From positions 1 through 60,058 of the forward strand of contig JASFHK010000010.1 in the NCBI GenBank assembly GCA_050123275.1: 60,058 nucleotides of DNA, read 5' to 3'. This DNA comes from E44-bin88 sp050123275. GTDB lineage: Bacteria > Chloroflexota > Dehalococcoidia > Dehalococcoidales > BS750m-G39. Within the stretch, counting starts at the first letter, position 1; every line of letters begins with the position of its first letter. Below the pieces are notes generated by a model. It was not told the DNA's origin, ran no database searches, and saw only the letters and a list, made by a program, of their open reading frames with translations. Position numbers and translations under genes: made by a program. Below, one piece after another: positions 17,567-24,617 of this stretch.

Positions 17567-17596
17567 ATTTTATCGGGTTTCTGGGGTAGCCGTCAA
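17567..17596 (-). promoter_or_regulatory. Promoter of the nucleotidyltransferase gene
   Basis: On the minus strand: TTGACG (17596-17591), 18-bp spacer, TAAAAT (17572-17567), about 50 nt ahead of the ATG. It separates this gene from the stress operon upstream. Confidence 0.6.
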
Positions 17597-17608
17597 CCCG
17601 TTTCTCGG

Positions 17609-17851
17609 TTATTTTTCATCTGTCTCCGCCAGCTCGCCGACGACGGGGAAACGGAAGAGCAGGGAGGGCTGGTGGGGGGCGTCGTTAAGGGCGTCGGTCA
17701 GGTCCTGCCCCGCCTTGTGCATAACCTGGTGGTCGCCTTTCTTCCACTGGAAGCTCCTGGTTACATCGTATACCTTGCCCCGGTAGGCGACGTAGGCGGT
17801 ACCGCGGCTGCCGTCGTGCTTTTTCAGTTCTTCCCGGCTGAACGTTTTCAT
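17609..17851 (-). CDS. Small cytochrome b5-like heme-binding domain protein
   Basis: 80-residue protein of the cytochrome b5-like heme/steroid-binding fold: FSREELKKHDG, AYVAYRGKVYDVT and the W-x-x-G-x-H segment WKKGDHQVMHKAGQDLTDAL, then FPVVGEL. Candidate axial histidines are His41 and a later His in NDAPHQP. No signal or TM. It lies five bases after the ZIP transporter and ends the leftward stress operon. It may carry heme or electrons in the oxidative-stress context, but the partner is unknown. Confidence 0.85.
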   Translation of the reverse strand: MKTFSREELKKHDGSRGTAYVAYRGKVYDVTRSFQWKKGDHQVMHKAGQDLTDALNDAPHQPSLLFRFPVVGELAETDEK

Positions 17852-17856
17852 CGCGA

Positions 17857-18672
17857 TTATCCGAAGGCGACGTCGAGCAACATCATCACGGCGAAACCAA
17901 TCATGGCGCCGCTGGTGGCCAGGTCGGTGTTGCCGCCGCGTTGCGCTTCGGGTATCACCTCCTCGACGACGACGAATATCATGGCTCCGGCGGCGAAGGC
18001 CAGCGCGTAGGGCAATATCGGCTGGGCGACGATTACCGCCGCCGCCCCGACTACCCCGGCGATGGGCTCGACCACGCCCGAAAGCTGCCCGTACATGAAA
18101 CTCTTCCGCCGCGACAGCCCTTCGCGGCGCAAAGGTACCGAAACCGCCATCCCCTCGGGGAAGTTCTGGATGCCGATACCGATGGCCAGGGCGACGGCGG
18201 CGCCGAAGGAGGCCGAAGGCAAACCTACGGCCAGCGCTCCGAAAGCCACCCCCACCGCCAGCCCCTCGGGTATGTTATGCAGCGTTATGGCCAGGACGAG
18301 CAGCGTGCTCCGCCGCCATCTGGTCTTGACCCCCTCCGCCTCCGAATCGGGGAAGCCGAGGTGGAGGTGGGGCAGCACCTTGTCCAGGCTCCAGAGGAAG
18401 ATGCCGCCGAGCAGGAAGCCGGCTACGGCGGGCACCCAGGAAGGTATGTCCATGCCTTCGGACATCTCTATGGCCGGCGCCAGCAAAGACCAGTAGCTGG
18501 CGGCAATCATGACCCCGCCGGCAAAGCCGAGCATGGAGTCCAGAAAGCGGCGGCTGATGTTGCGGGTGGTGAAGACCACTGCTGCTCCCAGCGCCGTCAT
18601 CGCCCAGGTGAAGATGGTGGCCAGTAAGGCCTGTATTACCGGACTCAAGTTCTGAAGGAAGCTAATTTCCAT
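17857..18672 (-). CDS. ZIP-family metal transporter
   Basis: Membrane transporter (271 aa, about eight TM helices) for divalent metals, typically Zn(II), also Fe(II) or Mn(II). The signature helices HNIPEGLAVGVAFG (TM4) and IGIQNFPEGMAVSVPL (TM5) contain the metal-binding His/Asn/Glu. The best start is ATG at 18672. It has a possible own promoter and a leader hairpin in the 78-nt gap after the ferritin-like gene. Neighbours suggest that metal supply is tied to ferritin and stress functions. Confidence 0.93.
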   Translation of the reverse strand: MEISFLQNLSPVIQALLATIFTWAMTALGAAVVFTTRNISRRFLDSMLGFAGGVMIAASYWSLLAPAIEMSEGMDIPSWVPAVAGFLLGGIFLWSLDKVLPHLHLGFPDSEAEGVKTRWRRSTLLVLAITLHNIPEGLAVGVAFGALAVGLPSASFGAAVALAIGIGIQNFPEGMAVSVPLRREGLSRRKSFMYGQLSGVVEPIAGVVGAAAVIVAQPILPYALAFAAGAMIFVVVEEVIPEAQRGGNTDLATSGAMIGFAVMMLLDVAFG

Positions 18673-18696
18673 TACCGCCCAGGATGCTATTATTTT

Positions 18697-18734
18697 GGGG
18701 AGGCCCCTATCGGTCTTAAAGCCTCCCCATTATA
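18697..18734 (-). promoter_or_regulatory. Leader hairpin and -10 element before the ZIP gene
   Basis: Minus-strand TATAAT (18734-18729) is directly followed by an 8-bp perfect stem GGGGAGGC/GCCTCCCC (arms 18721-18728 and 18697-18704, 16-nt loop). There is no T-run, so it is not a classic terminator; it could stabilise or attenuate the ZIP-cytochrome mRNA. No clear -35 (TTGAAA at 19-bp spacing). Confidence 0.5.
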
Positions 18735-18750
18735 ATACACCTTCGCGCTG

Positions 18751-19302
18751 TTATTTCAAAAACTTGGAGACGAAGGGGGAAGTCTCGCCACGGCGCAGGA
18801 AGTGGCCGGATGGCCCCTCGCCCAGGAACTCGGAGAACCACGATTCGTGCTCTATCTCTTCGTTGAGGATAGACTGAGCCAAATCGTAGGTGCGGTGGTC
18901 TTTGCCCGCCGTAATGTTACAAATATTGGTATATCCCCTGACGGCGCACCTCTCCGCTTCCACCAGCACCGTTAGCATAGCCTTGACGTCTTTCGGATTC
19001 TTGGGCAGGCTGGCCGGAGGGCAGGCCGAGCAGTTGTGGAAATCCAACATGCTCTCCGGTAACTTGCCGCCCAGCTCGTAGATACGGGGGACGATAGCCT
19101 CAAAGTGGTTGCGGTCTTCGATGCGGGCGGTCTCGGCAATCTCCTTTATCGTTTCTCCGTCCAGTCCGATAAGGTTCGCGCGCAGAATAGTATAGTAGTA
19201 ATAGGTGGTGAGTTCGGCGGCGGCATTATTGACGAGTAACTCCAGCAACTCGTCGACGTTTACTCCGGCCAGCTCCACCATTTCCCGGGAAACTTTAGCC
19301 AT
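18751..19302 (-). CDS. Dps-like ferritin (DPSL / thioferritin type)
   Basis: Four-helix-bundle iron-storage and peroxide-consuming protein (183 aa). Di-iron ligands are visible as E30, E62 and H66 (ARIEDRNHF), E116 and E149/H152 (NEEIEHESW). Extra cysteines (C91, C94, C119 and C128 in ERCAVRGYTNIC) lie near the site, as in the archaeal/anaerobe Dps-like proteins that carry a thiol pair by the ferroxidase centre. Strong AAGGAGG site before the ATG. It sits within the heliorhodopsin operon and would detoxify H2O2 and sequester iron. Confidence 0.85.
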   Translation of the reverse strand: MAKVSREMVELAGVNVDELLELLVNNAAAELTTYYYYTILRANLIGLDGETIKEIAETARIEDRNHFEAIVPRIYELGGKLPESMLDFHNCSACPPASLPKNPKDVKAMLTVLVEAERCAVRGYTNICNITAGKDHRTYDLAQSILNEEIEHESWFSEFLGEGPSGHFLRRGETSPFVSKFLK

Positions 19303-19374
19303 TTTGACACCTCCTTAATCGTATTGAAACGTGCGGACACCGGCTGCCCGCTACGATAGATTTTTTCGTTAAAA

Positions 19375-19824
19375 TTATGCGGCCCGGCTCTTTTTCCAGA
19401 TGGCGAAGCCGATAAGCCCTAGCCCGATACCCGTCAAAATCATAAAAGCCCCCGTCGCCTTGGCTATGGTGAACATGCCGAAAGAAGCCACCGCCAGGTA
19501 TAGGTAGTTCTCAAGGTTGAGAGCCTGGGCGTAGGAAAGCTGTGTGAGGTTGGTGGGGTCGAAGTTTTCCCCTCCCAGAAGGTCTCCGTAGGTAGGAGAG
19601 ATGCCGTGGCGATGGTCTCGAACGGTGTCACCGGCGACCTGAGCTTCCTCGGCAGTATCTATGACGCCCTCTACTCCCGTCAGCGTTATTTGCTCTTGCG
19701 TCATCGCCTCTTTCAGAAAGGTTTCCTTGGCGAAGCCCTGCTGGATGAAAACGGCGCCCACCGCCAGTGCCACTACCCCGATGACGATGACGACCAGACC
19801 CAGGTTGCGTAGCGTGTTTTTCAT
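19375..19824 (-). CDS. Two-TM membrane protein of unknown function, heliorhodopsin neighbour
   Basis: 149-residue protein with TM1 (about 8-29), a soluble loop of about 75 residues, and a hydrophobic C-terminal region (about 104-143) ending in KKSRAA. The loop contains VAGDTVRDHRHGISPTYGDL. I do not recognise a named family; the layout recalls small actinobacterial/Chloroflexi TM-loop-TM proteins. The frame is open upstream to 19860, but the ATG at 19824 follows GGAGGG at good spacing. It lies directly after the heliorhodopsin gene in the operon, so a partner role is worth testing. Confidence 0.78.
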   Translation of the reverse strand: MKNTLRNLGLVVIVIGVVALAVGAVFIQQGFAKETFLKEAMTQEQITLTGVEGVIDTAEEAQVAGDTVRDHRHGISPTYGDLLGGENFDPTNLTQLSYAQALNLENYLYLAVASFGMFTIAKATGAFMILTGIGLGLIGFAIWKKSRAA

Positions 19825-19909
19825 TTGCCCGTCCCTCCTTTTTGGCATGAAGGCCACCACTGCAGGACTATACCGGTTTCGACGTGCCGTATAAGGTGTG
19901 CTTAAAAGC

Positions 19910-20677
19910 TTAGGCCGGCATCAGCACCGGGAAGAATACCTGCCAGGCTAACAGCGCCTTGGCGGTGAGGCTGAGCAGTATATATACCTTCTCCCCGAAG
20001 AGGTAATCGCGCCAGGGGCCCACCTGCTTGTACTGCAATATCATGTTGACGGCGAAGCAGTTGAAGAAAACGAACAGCGAGGCGACGATGCCGTAGACGA
20101 AGCCGGGCGGCGATAAATCAAGCCCCGGCGCCCAGACGTAAATGGCGATGGCAATCCAGGGGATGGCGCCGGCGAAGCTGCCGAACCAGAAGGGCAGCCA
20201 GCTGGGCTTGCCCGGGTTTTCGTATTTCTCCTGCAGCGCGCCGAAGAGTATCATGCAGGCGTTGATGCCGAAGATGGCGATAAGGGCGCCGATATCGCTG
20301 ATGCCGGTTATCTGGGCGATGAGCACAATCATGATGGAGGAGCTGAAGAAGTACTCTATCCAGCGCGCGTAGTTGCGGTTCCGCAGCAGGTTGCGCTTGT
20401 ACCAGGGGAAGACCCAGGGCGAGGCGATTAAGAGCAAGGCGATGGCCGAGATGGCCAGGAAGGCGAAAACGCCCCAGCCGGTGGCGATATTGAACAGGTG
20501 GTGAATCTCGGGCTCGCTGCCGGGCGGGCCGGTGATGAAGCCGCCCGTCACCGGCAGGGAGAAGTCGTTGGTGAGCACCGCCATCATGGCGGCCTGGGCG
20601 GCCAGAATCAACCCGACGACGAAGTTCCAGATGCGTAGCCGATTAAGACGCCGTTCGGTAGCTTGGTCAACAGCCAT
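19910..20677 (-). CDS. Heliorhodopsin
   Basis: Seven-TM retinal protein (255 aa) of the heliorhodopsin family, which are light sensors or enzymatic regulators with an inverted membrane orientation. The retinal-binding Lys is K240 in SLTAKALLAWQ of TM7; the counterion Glu is E108 in ARWIEYFFSSSIMIVLIAQ of TM3; other family marks are FGINACMILFG, GAIPWIAI, PGFVYGI and FFNCFAVNMILQYK. Both key residues are at nearly the same positions as in the prototype (E107, K241). No retinal-synthesis gene is in the window. It is the third gene of a leftward operon with zinc ribbon, DJ-1/PfpI, Dps-like ferritin and ZIP genes. Strong GGAGGGG site before the ATG. Confidence 0.93.
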   Translation of the reverse strand: MAVDQATERRLNRLRIWNFVVGLILAAQAAMMAVLTNDFSLPVTGGFITGPPGSEPEIHHLFNIATGWGVFAFLAISAIALLLIASPWVFPWYKRNLLRNRNYARWIEYFFSSSIMIVLIAQITGISDIGALIAIFGINACMILFGALQEKYENPGKPSWLPFWFGSFAGAIPWIAIAIYVWAPGLDLSPPGFVYGIVASLFVFFNCFAVNMILQYKQVGPWRDYLFGEKVYILLSLTAKALLAWQVFFPVLMPA

Positions 20678-20727
20678 TGTTCCCCTCCTTGACCCGTTAT
20701 CCCGGCCAGCGCTCTGTTTTTTGGGCG

Positions 20728-21249
20728 CTAGCCTCTAAGAGCATCGATAATGGCTTTATTGAACCTTGGTAAATCGGCGGGCTTGCGGGCTGTAATCAGG
20801 TTCCCGTCCTGGACGACGGGGGCATCTCGCCACTCGGCGCCGGCGTTGGTGAGGTCAACGGCTATCGAGGGCCAGGAGGTGACCTTGCGCCCCCGGACGA
20901 TATCGGCGGAGATGAGCATCTGGGGCCCGTGACAGATAGCCGCTATCACCTTGCCCATCTGATAGGCTTTCTTGACCAGCTCGACCATGTCCGGGTCGCG
21001 GCGCATCTTGTCGGGGGCGTAGCCGCCGGGTATGATGACGGCGGCGAATTCTTCGGCTTTGACCTTGTCGGCGGTGTTATCCACGCTTACGGTGGCGTTG
21101 CGTCGCTTGCCCTTATAGCTCGTCTTGGAGCCGGTGCCCACCACCACCACCCTAGCGCCGGCGTTCTTCATAGACCGCAAAGGCTCGATAAGCTCCGAGT
21201 CCTCGAAATCGTCTTCGGCCAGAATGGCGATTCTCTTCCCGTCGAGCAT
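20728..21249 (-). CDS. DJ-1/PfpI-family protein
   Basis: Class I glutamine amidotransferase-like protein (173 aa) of the PfpI/DJ-1 group, described as proteases, deglycases or chaperones that protect against oxidative and carbonyl stress. The nucleophile Cys106 and His107 lie in AAICHGPQML; the conserved acidic residue is in EDDFEDSEL; the PGGYAPDKMRRD segment is typical. It starts eight bases after the zinc-ribbon gene and 50 nt before the heliorhodopsin, in one operon. Confidence 0.93.
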   Translation of the reverse strand: MLDGKRIAILAEDDFEDSELIEPLRSMKNAGARVVVVGTGSKTSYKGKRRNATVSVDNTADKVKAEEFAAVIIPGGYAPDKMRRDPDMVELVKKAYQMGKVIAAICHGPQMLISADIVRGRKVTSWPSIAVDLTNAGAEWRDAPVVQDGNLITARKPADLPRFNKAIIDALRG

Positions 21250-21257
21250 GCCTTATT

Positions 21258-21446
21258 CTATTCTCCCTTGTGAGGAATGGTGCGCCGCTTCCTGGCGAAG
21301 GAAGCCGGCTTCTGCTCCGAATCGGCTACGTTTATCAGGTCGCTCTGGTATCCGCACTGAATGCAGTATTCGTACCAGCCGTGGTGGTCTCTATCGATGG
21401 TAACGTCGCCTGTCTTGCATTTTGGACAGCTCTTTAATCTAATCAT
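21258..21446 (-). CDS. Small zinc-ribbon protein
   Basis: 62-residue protein with a C-x2-C ... C-x2-C ribbon (Cys7, 10, 28, 31: SCPKCKTGD and YCIQCGYQSD) and a basic C-terminal tail. Function unknown; could bind nucleic acid or act as a metal-responsive accessory. First gene of the heliorhodopsin operon, 59 nt downstream of the predicted transcription start. Confidence 0.78.
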   Translation of the reverse strand: MIRLKSCPKCKTGDVTIDRDHHGWYEYCIQCGYQSDLINVADSEQKPASFARKRRTIPHKGE

Positions 21447-21511
21447 CTCGACATCACCCCTTCCACCGGTTAAATCACCCTGTTAGCGCTCTTGCCGAGT
21501 GCTTATGCCCC

Positions 21512-21576
21512 ATAATACCCGCTGGGCAATAAAGAAGTTATAAAAAGAAGGGGGAAAAAGTTACAGAATTATGACA
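21512..21576 (-). promoter_or_regulatory. Composite promoter element A (heliorhodopsin operon)
   Basis: On the minus strand: a 22-bp block (21576-21555), nine-base spacer, a 17-bp block (21545-21529), then TATTAT (21517-21512). The second block places TAACTT (21540-21535) at -35 with a 17-bp spacer to the -10. Both blocks are identical to those at 24279-24326 in front of the metallothionein gene. TAACTT occurs twice, 23 bp apart. This fits an activator of the PhoB/OmpR type binding over the -35; the adjacent regulator gene is the obvious candidate. Confidence 0.85.
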
Positions 21577-21594
21577 TCGGGGGATGACCAGGCG

Positions 21595-22299
21595 TCAGGC
21601 CTGTTCGCCGGGGCGGTCGATGATATAGCCGGCCTTGGGCACGGTGCGGATGAGCTGGGGGGCCTGGGGGTCGCTTTGCAGCTTGCGGCGTAAGCGGCTA
21701 AGCCAGGTGCGCAGTATCTGGATGTCGTCGCGGTATTCCGGCCCCCAGACGCGGGTGAGCAGCTCCTCGTAGAGCATGAGCCGCCCGGCGTTGTTGACCA
21801 GCTGGCTGAGCAGGAGCCACTCGGTGCGGGTCAGGTATTGGGGCTCGCCGCCCACCGTTAGCTGGCGCTTGCTGAAATCGATGGTGACGTCGCCGGTGCG
21901 GAAGACCTCGGCGCTTTTCGCCTTGGGGGAGGCCTGGGTGCGGCGCCGGATGGCTTCGATGCGCGCCACCAACTCGTCTGGGTTGAAGGGCTTGGGCAGG
22001 TAGTCGTCGGCGCCCAGCCGCAGCCCCTTGATGCGGTCGGCGTCGGCCCCCTTGGCCGTCAGGATGATGACCGGCACCGTGGAAAAGCTGCGCAGCTCCT
22101 GGAGCATTTCCAGCCCGCCCATGCGGGGCATGATTAAATCGAGCACGATGAGGTCGGGCTCTTGGGCCTGTAGCTGCTCCAGACCTTTGACGCCGTCGCC
22201 GGCGGCAATCACCTCGTAGCCCGAAGCCTTGAGCTTGGTGGTGAGGAAGTGTACGATTCTTTCTTCGTCGTCGACGACCAGAACGCGGAAACGCTTCAC
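21595..22299 (-). CDS. PhoB/OmpR-family response regulator
   Basis: Two-domain response regulator (234 aa): receiver (VVDDEE, phospho-Asp in LIVLDLIMPRMGG, Lys in LPKPFNPDE) and winged-helix trans_reg_C domain (about 135-230; LTRTEWLLLSQLV, RVWGPEY, YIDDIQ-like loop, LRRKL, KAGYIID). It is divergent from a MASE3-PAS histidine kinase, its likely partner. Identical promoter boxes lie downstream of both genes, one leading into the heliorhodopsin operon and one into the metallothionein gene, so I infer that it controls both. Confidence 0.94.
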   Translation of the reverse strand: MKRFRVLVVDDEERIVHFLTTKLKASGYEVIAAGDGVKGLEQLQAQEPDLIVLDLIMPRMGGLEMLQELRSFSTVPVIILTAKGADADRIKGLRLGADDYLPKPFNPDELVARIEAIRRRTQASPKAKSAEVFRTGDVTIDFSKRQLTVGGEPQYLTRTEWLLLSQLVNNAGRLMLYEELLTRVWGPEYRDDIQILRTWLSRLRRKLQSDPQAPQLIRTVPKAGYIIDRPGEQA

Positions 22300-22328
22300 C
22301 GTTCGCTCTCCTGAATCTGTTGCCTGTA

Positions 22329-22357
22329 ATAATAATCGGCTTATCGCCCGATGTCAA
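22329..22357 (-). promoter_or_regulatory. Promoter of the response regulator gene
   Basis: Minus strand: TTGACA (22357-22352), exactly 17 bp, TATTAT (22334-22329). Back to back with the kinase promoter; the two -35 boxes are 11 bp apart. Confidence 0.85.
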
Positions 22358-22368
22358 AGCCCTCAGTC

Positions 22369-22397
22369 TTGACGTGTGGGCGTTATCATCGTATTAT
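22369..22397 (+). promoter_or_regulatory. Promoter of the MASE3 kinase gene
   Basis: TTGACG (22369-22374), exactly 17 bp, TATTAT (22392-22397). It excludes upstream in-frame starts of the kinase and supports the ATG at 22435. Confidence 0.8.
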
Positions 22398-22434
22398 CCC
22401 CGCAGGAACAGTTATCAGTCGGGGTTTTTGCCTG

Positions 22435-24273
22435 ATGCAGATTGTACGGTCACGCTGGTATATAACCGCCGCGGTGGGGGCGCTCGTCCTCATCGGCCTC
22501 TACCTGTCCAGTCTCTATAACTACCTGCTCTTCCACGGTTTCGCCGAGGTGTTCGCCGTCGTCGTCGCCGGCGCCATTTTTATCGTGGCCTGGAACTCGC
22601 GGCGCTTTGCCGAGAACGGCTATCTTCTCTTCATCGGCATCGCCTTTCTTTTCGTCGGTATCATCGACCTGCTGCACACGCTGGCTTACCCGGGGATGGG
22701 AGTTTTTCCCGGCTACGGGACGAACACGGCGGCCCAGCTCTGGATTAGCGCCCGCTACCTGCAAAGCATCGCCTTGCTCATCGCGCCGCTGCTTATCGCG
22801 CGCCGTTTGAGGTCCAGTTTCGTCTTTCTCGCCTTCGGGCTGATGACGGCGCTGGTGGTTGCCTCCATCTTCTGCTGGGATATCTTTCCCGCCTGCTTTA
22901 TCGAAGGCTCCGGCCTGACCCTGTTCAAGAAGCTCAGCGAGTATGTCATCTGTTTCATACTGGTCGGGGCGCTTTTCACCATGCATCAACAGCGCCGCCA
23001 TTTCGATACCGTCGTGCTCCGCTTGTTTTTTACGGCGATACTGGTGACCATCGCCTCCGAGCTTTCCTTTACCTTTTACGATGACCCCTACGCATTCGCT
23101 AACCTGATGGGGCATTTCCTCAAGATTGCCGCCTTCTACTTCATCTATAAGGCGATTATCGAGACGGGGCTGGTCAAGCCCTATAACCTTCTTTTCCACG
23201 ACCTCAAGCAGCGAGAAGAGCAGTACCGCGACCTTTACGATGAAGCTCCCGACGCCTATTTTTCCTGCGGGACGGACGGCATTATCAAGCGCGCCAACCG
23301 CAGCGCCGCCGAGCTTTTGGGCTACAGCCGGGAGGAGCTGGAGGGGCGGCCCGTGGCCGACCTTTACGCCGACACGCCGGGCGGCAAGGGTAGGGCGGAG
23401 ATGGTATTCCGCCGCTTCGTCGCCGGCGAGGAAGTCCGCGACCAGGAGATGGAGGTTCGCCGCGCCGACGGTAGTCCTGTCTGGGTCAGCCTTTCGGTGC
23501 GCCCGATACGCGATAAAGAGGGGCGGGTGGTCGCCAGCCGTTCCATGATGACCGATATCACCGAGCAGAAAAAGCTGGACCAGCTCAAGGACGATTTTAT
23601 CGGTCTGGTCTCCCACGAGCTGCGCAGCCCGATGACGGTAATCACCGGCGCCGTCAATACCGTTCTCACCGAGGCCGAGCGTCTTTCCCCGGAAGAGACC
23701 CAACAGCTGCTCAGGGACGCGGCGGCGGAATCGGAGACGCTTTCCAACCTGCTTTCCAACCTGCTGGAGCTTTCCCGCGTCCAGGCGCAGCGCCTCGTCC
23801 TTCACAGCGAAGCGATAGACGTCAAAAAGACGGTCAGGGAGTCCGTGGACAAGGTAAAGCGCCAGTACGGGAGCCACAAGTTCGTCATCAGGCTGCCCCG
23901 CCATCTCCCGCCGGTCTACGCCGACCCCTTGCGGCTGGAGCGCATTTTGTATAACCTGCTGGAGAACGCCGTCAAGTACTCGCCGCCCGGGGGCAAGGTG
24001 ACGGTGTCGGCCCAGCTACAGGGCGAGCAGATGGTCATCGGCGTCAGCGACCGGGGCATCGGTATTTCCCCCGCCGACCAGGCCAAGCTTTTCGGGCCTT
24101 TCCAGCGCCTGGAAAAGCGCCCCGACGGCGTGCGGGGAATCGGACTGGGTTTGATGGTATGCCGGCGGCTGGTGGAAGCCCACGGCGGCAATATCTGGGT
24201 TGAGTCGGAGCCCGGCCACGGCTCCACCTTCTATTTCACCATGCCCCTGAGCCAGATTCCCTCCGGCGAATAG
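22435..24273 (+). CDS. MASE3-PAS sensor histidine kinase
   Basis: Membrane sensor kinase of about 612 aa. An N-terminal MASE3 domain with about seven to eight TM helices (about 8-245; signature FVGIIDLLHTLAYPGM, later GHFLKIAAFYFIYKAIIETG) senses an unknown signal in the membrane. PAS (about 265-375), HisKA (His in SHELRSPMTVITGAV) and HATPase_c (N box NLLENAVKYS, DRGIGIS, GIGLGLMVCRRL) follow. The frame is open to 22351, but the promoter at 22369-22397 lies inside that extension. Divergent partner: the PhoB-type regulator. Confidence 0.92.
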   Translation: MQIVRSRWYITAAVGALVLIGLYLSSLYNYLLFHGFAEVFAVVVAGAIFIVAWNSRRFAENGYLLFIGIAFLFVGIIDLLHTLAYPGMGVFPGYGTNTAAQLWISARYLQSIALLIAPLLIARRLRSSFVFLAFGLMTALVVASIFCWDIFPACFIEGSGLTLFKKLSEYVICFILVGALFTMHQQRRHFDTVVLRLFFTAILVTIASELSFTFYDDPYAFANLMGHFLKIAAFYFIYKAIIETGLVKPYNLLFHDLKQREEQYRDLYDEAPDAYFSCGTDGIIKRANRSAAELLGYSREELEGRPVADLYADTPGGKGRAEMVFRRFVAGEEVRDQEMEVRRADGSPVWVSLSVRPIRDKEGRVVASRSMMTDITEQKKLDQLKDDFIGLVSHELRSPMTVITGAVNTVLTEAERLSPEETQQLLRDAAAESETLSNLLSNLLELSRVQAQRLVLHSEAIDVKKTVRESVDKVKRQYGSHKFVIRLPRHLPPVYADPLRLERILYNLLENAVKYSPPGGKVTVSAQLQGEQMVIGVSDRGIGISPADQAKLFGPFQRLEKRPDGVRGIGLGLMVCRRLVEAHGGNIWVESEPGHGSTFYFTMPLSQIPSGE

Positions 24274-24278
24274 CCGAT

Positions 24279-24343
24279 TGTCATAATTCTGTAACTTTTT
24301 ACAGCCCCATTTTATAACTTCTTTATCACCGTCCCGCTATCCT
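24279..24343 (+). promoter_or_regulatory. Composite promoter element B (metallothionein gene)
   Basis: 22-bp block (24279-24300), nine-base spacer, 17-bp block (24310-24326), then TATCCT (24338-24343). TAACTT at 24315-24320 occupies -35, 17 bp from the -10-like hexamer; a second TAACTT is 23 bp upstream. Blocks and spacing are the same as in element A. It drives rightward transcription into the metallothionein gene. Confidence 0.82.
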
Positions 24344-24419
24344 GTTAGTAGGTCGAAGAACCGGGGCTCCGTGAAGGTGGGGTGCCGGCGGTCTTGACAT
24401 GATGGAGGAGGTGATTATA

Positions 24420-24575
24420 ATGGCAGAGCAACGTTGTCCGGTCTGTGGGTGTGCCGTTGACGAGAACAGCTACGAAAAAGACGGTGTGCTCTATTGCTGC
24501 GAAACCTGCGCCACCGAGGGGTGGTGTCCTTGCGGCTGTGAAGGCTCGGTAAAAGAACTCGAAAAGAATAAGTAG
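24420..24575 (+). CDS. Bacterial metallothionein-like protein
   Basis: 51-residue Cys-rich protein with nine cysteines (6, 9, 11, 26, 27, 30, 36, 38, 40): RCPVCGCAVDENSY, then DGVLYCCETCATEGWC and PCGC. The pattern, including the central KDGxxYCxExC segment, resembles the bacterial SmtA/BmtA metallothioneins that sequester Zn, Cd or Cu and can scavenge oxidants. Start ATG with GGAGGAGGT upstream. Its promoter is the twin of that of the heliorhodopsin operon. The gene is too short for routine ORF calling but is well supported. Confidence 0.85.
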   Translation: MAEQRCPVCGCAVDENSYEKDGVLYCCETCATEGWCPCGCEGSVKELEKNK

Positions 24576-24617
24576 CCGTACCGAAGGCTTGGTTGGTTAG
24601 GTCAAGCGGGGTGTTAA

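Noticed and set aside
22450..23904. 484-codon open frame antisense to the MASE3 kinase
   Set aside because: Low-complexity Gly/Asp/Val-rich translation typical of GC-rich antisense frames; the sense strand has full kinase motifs.
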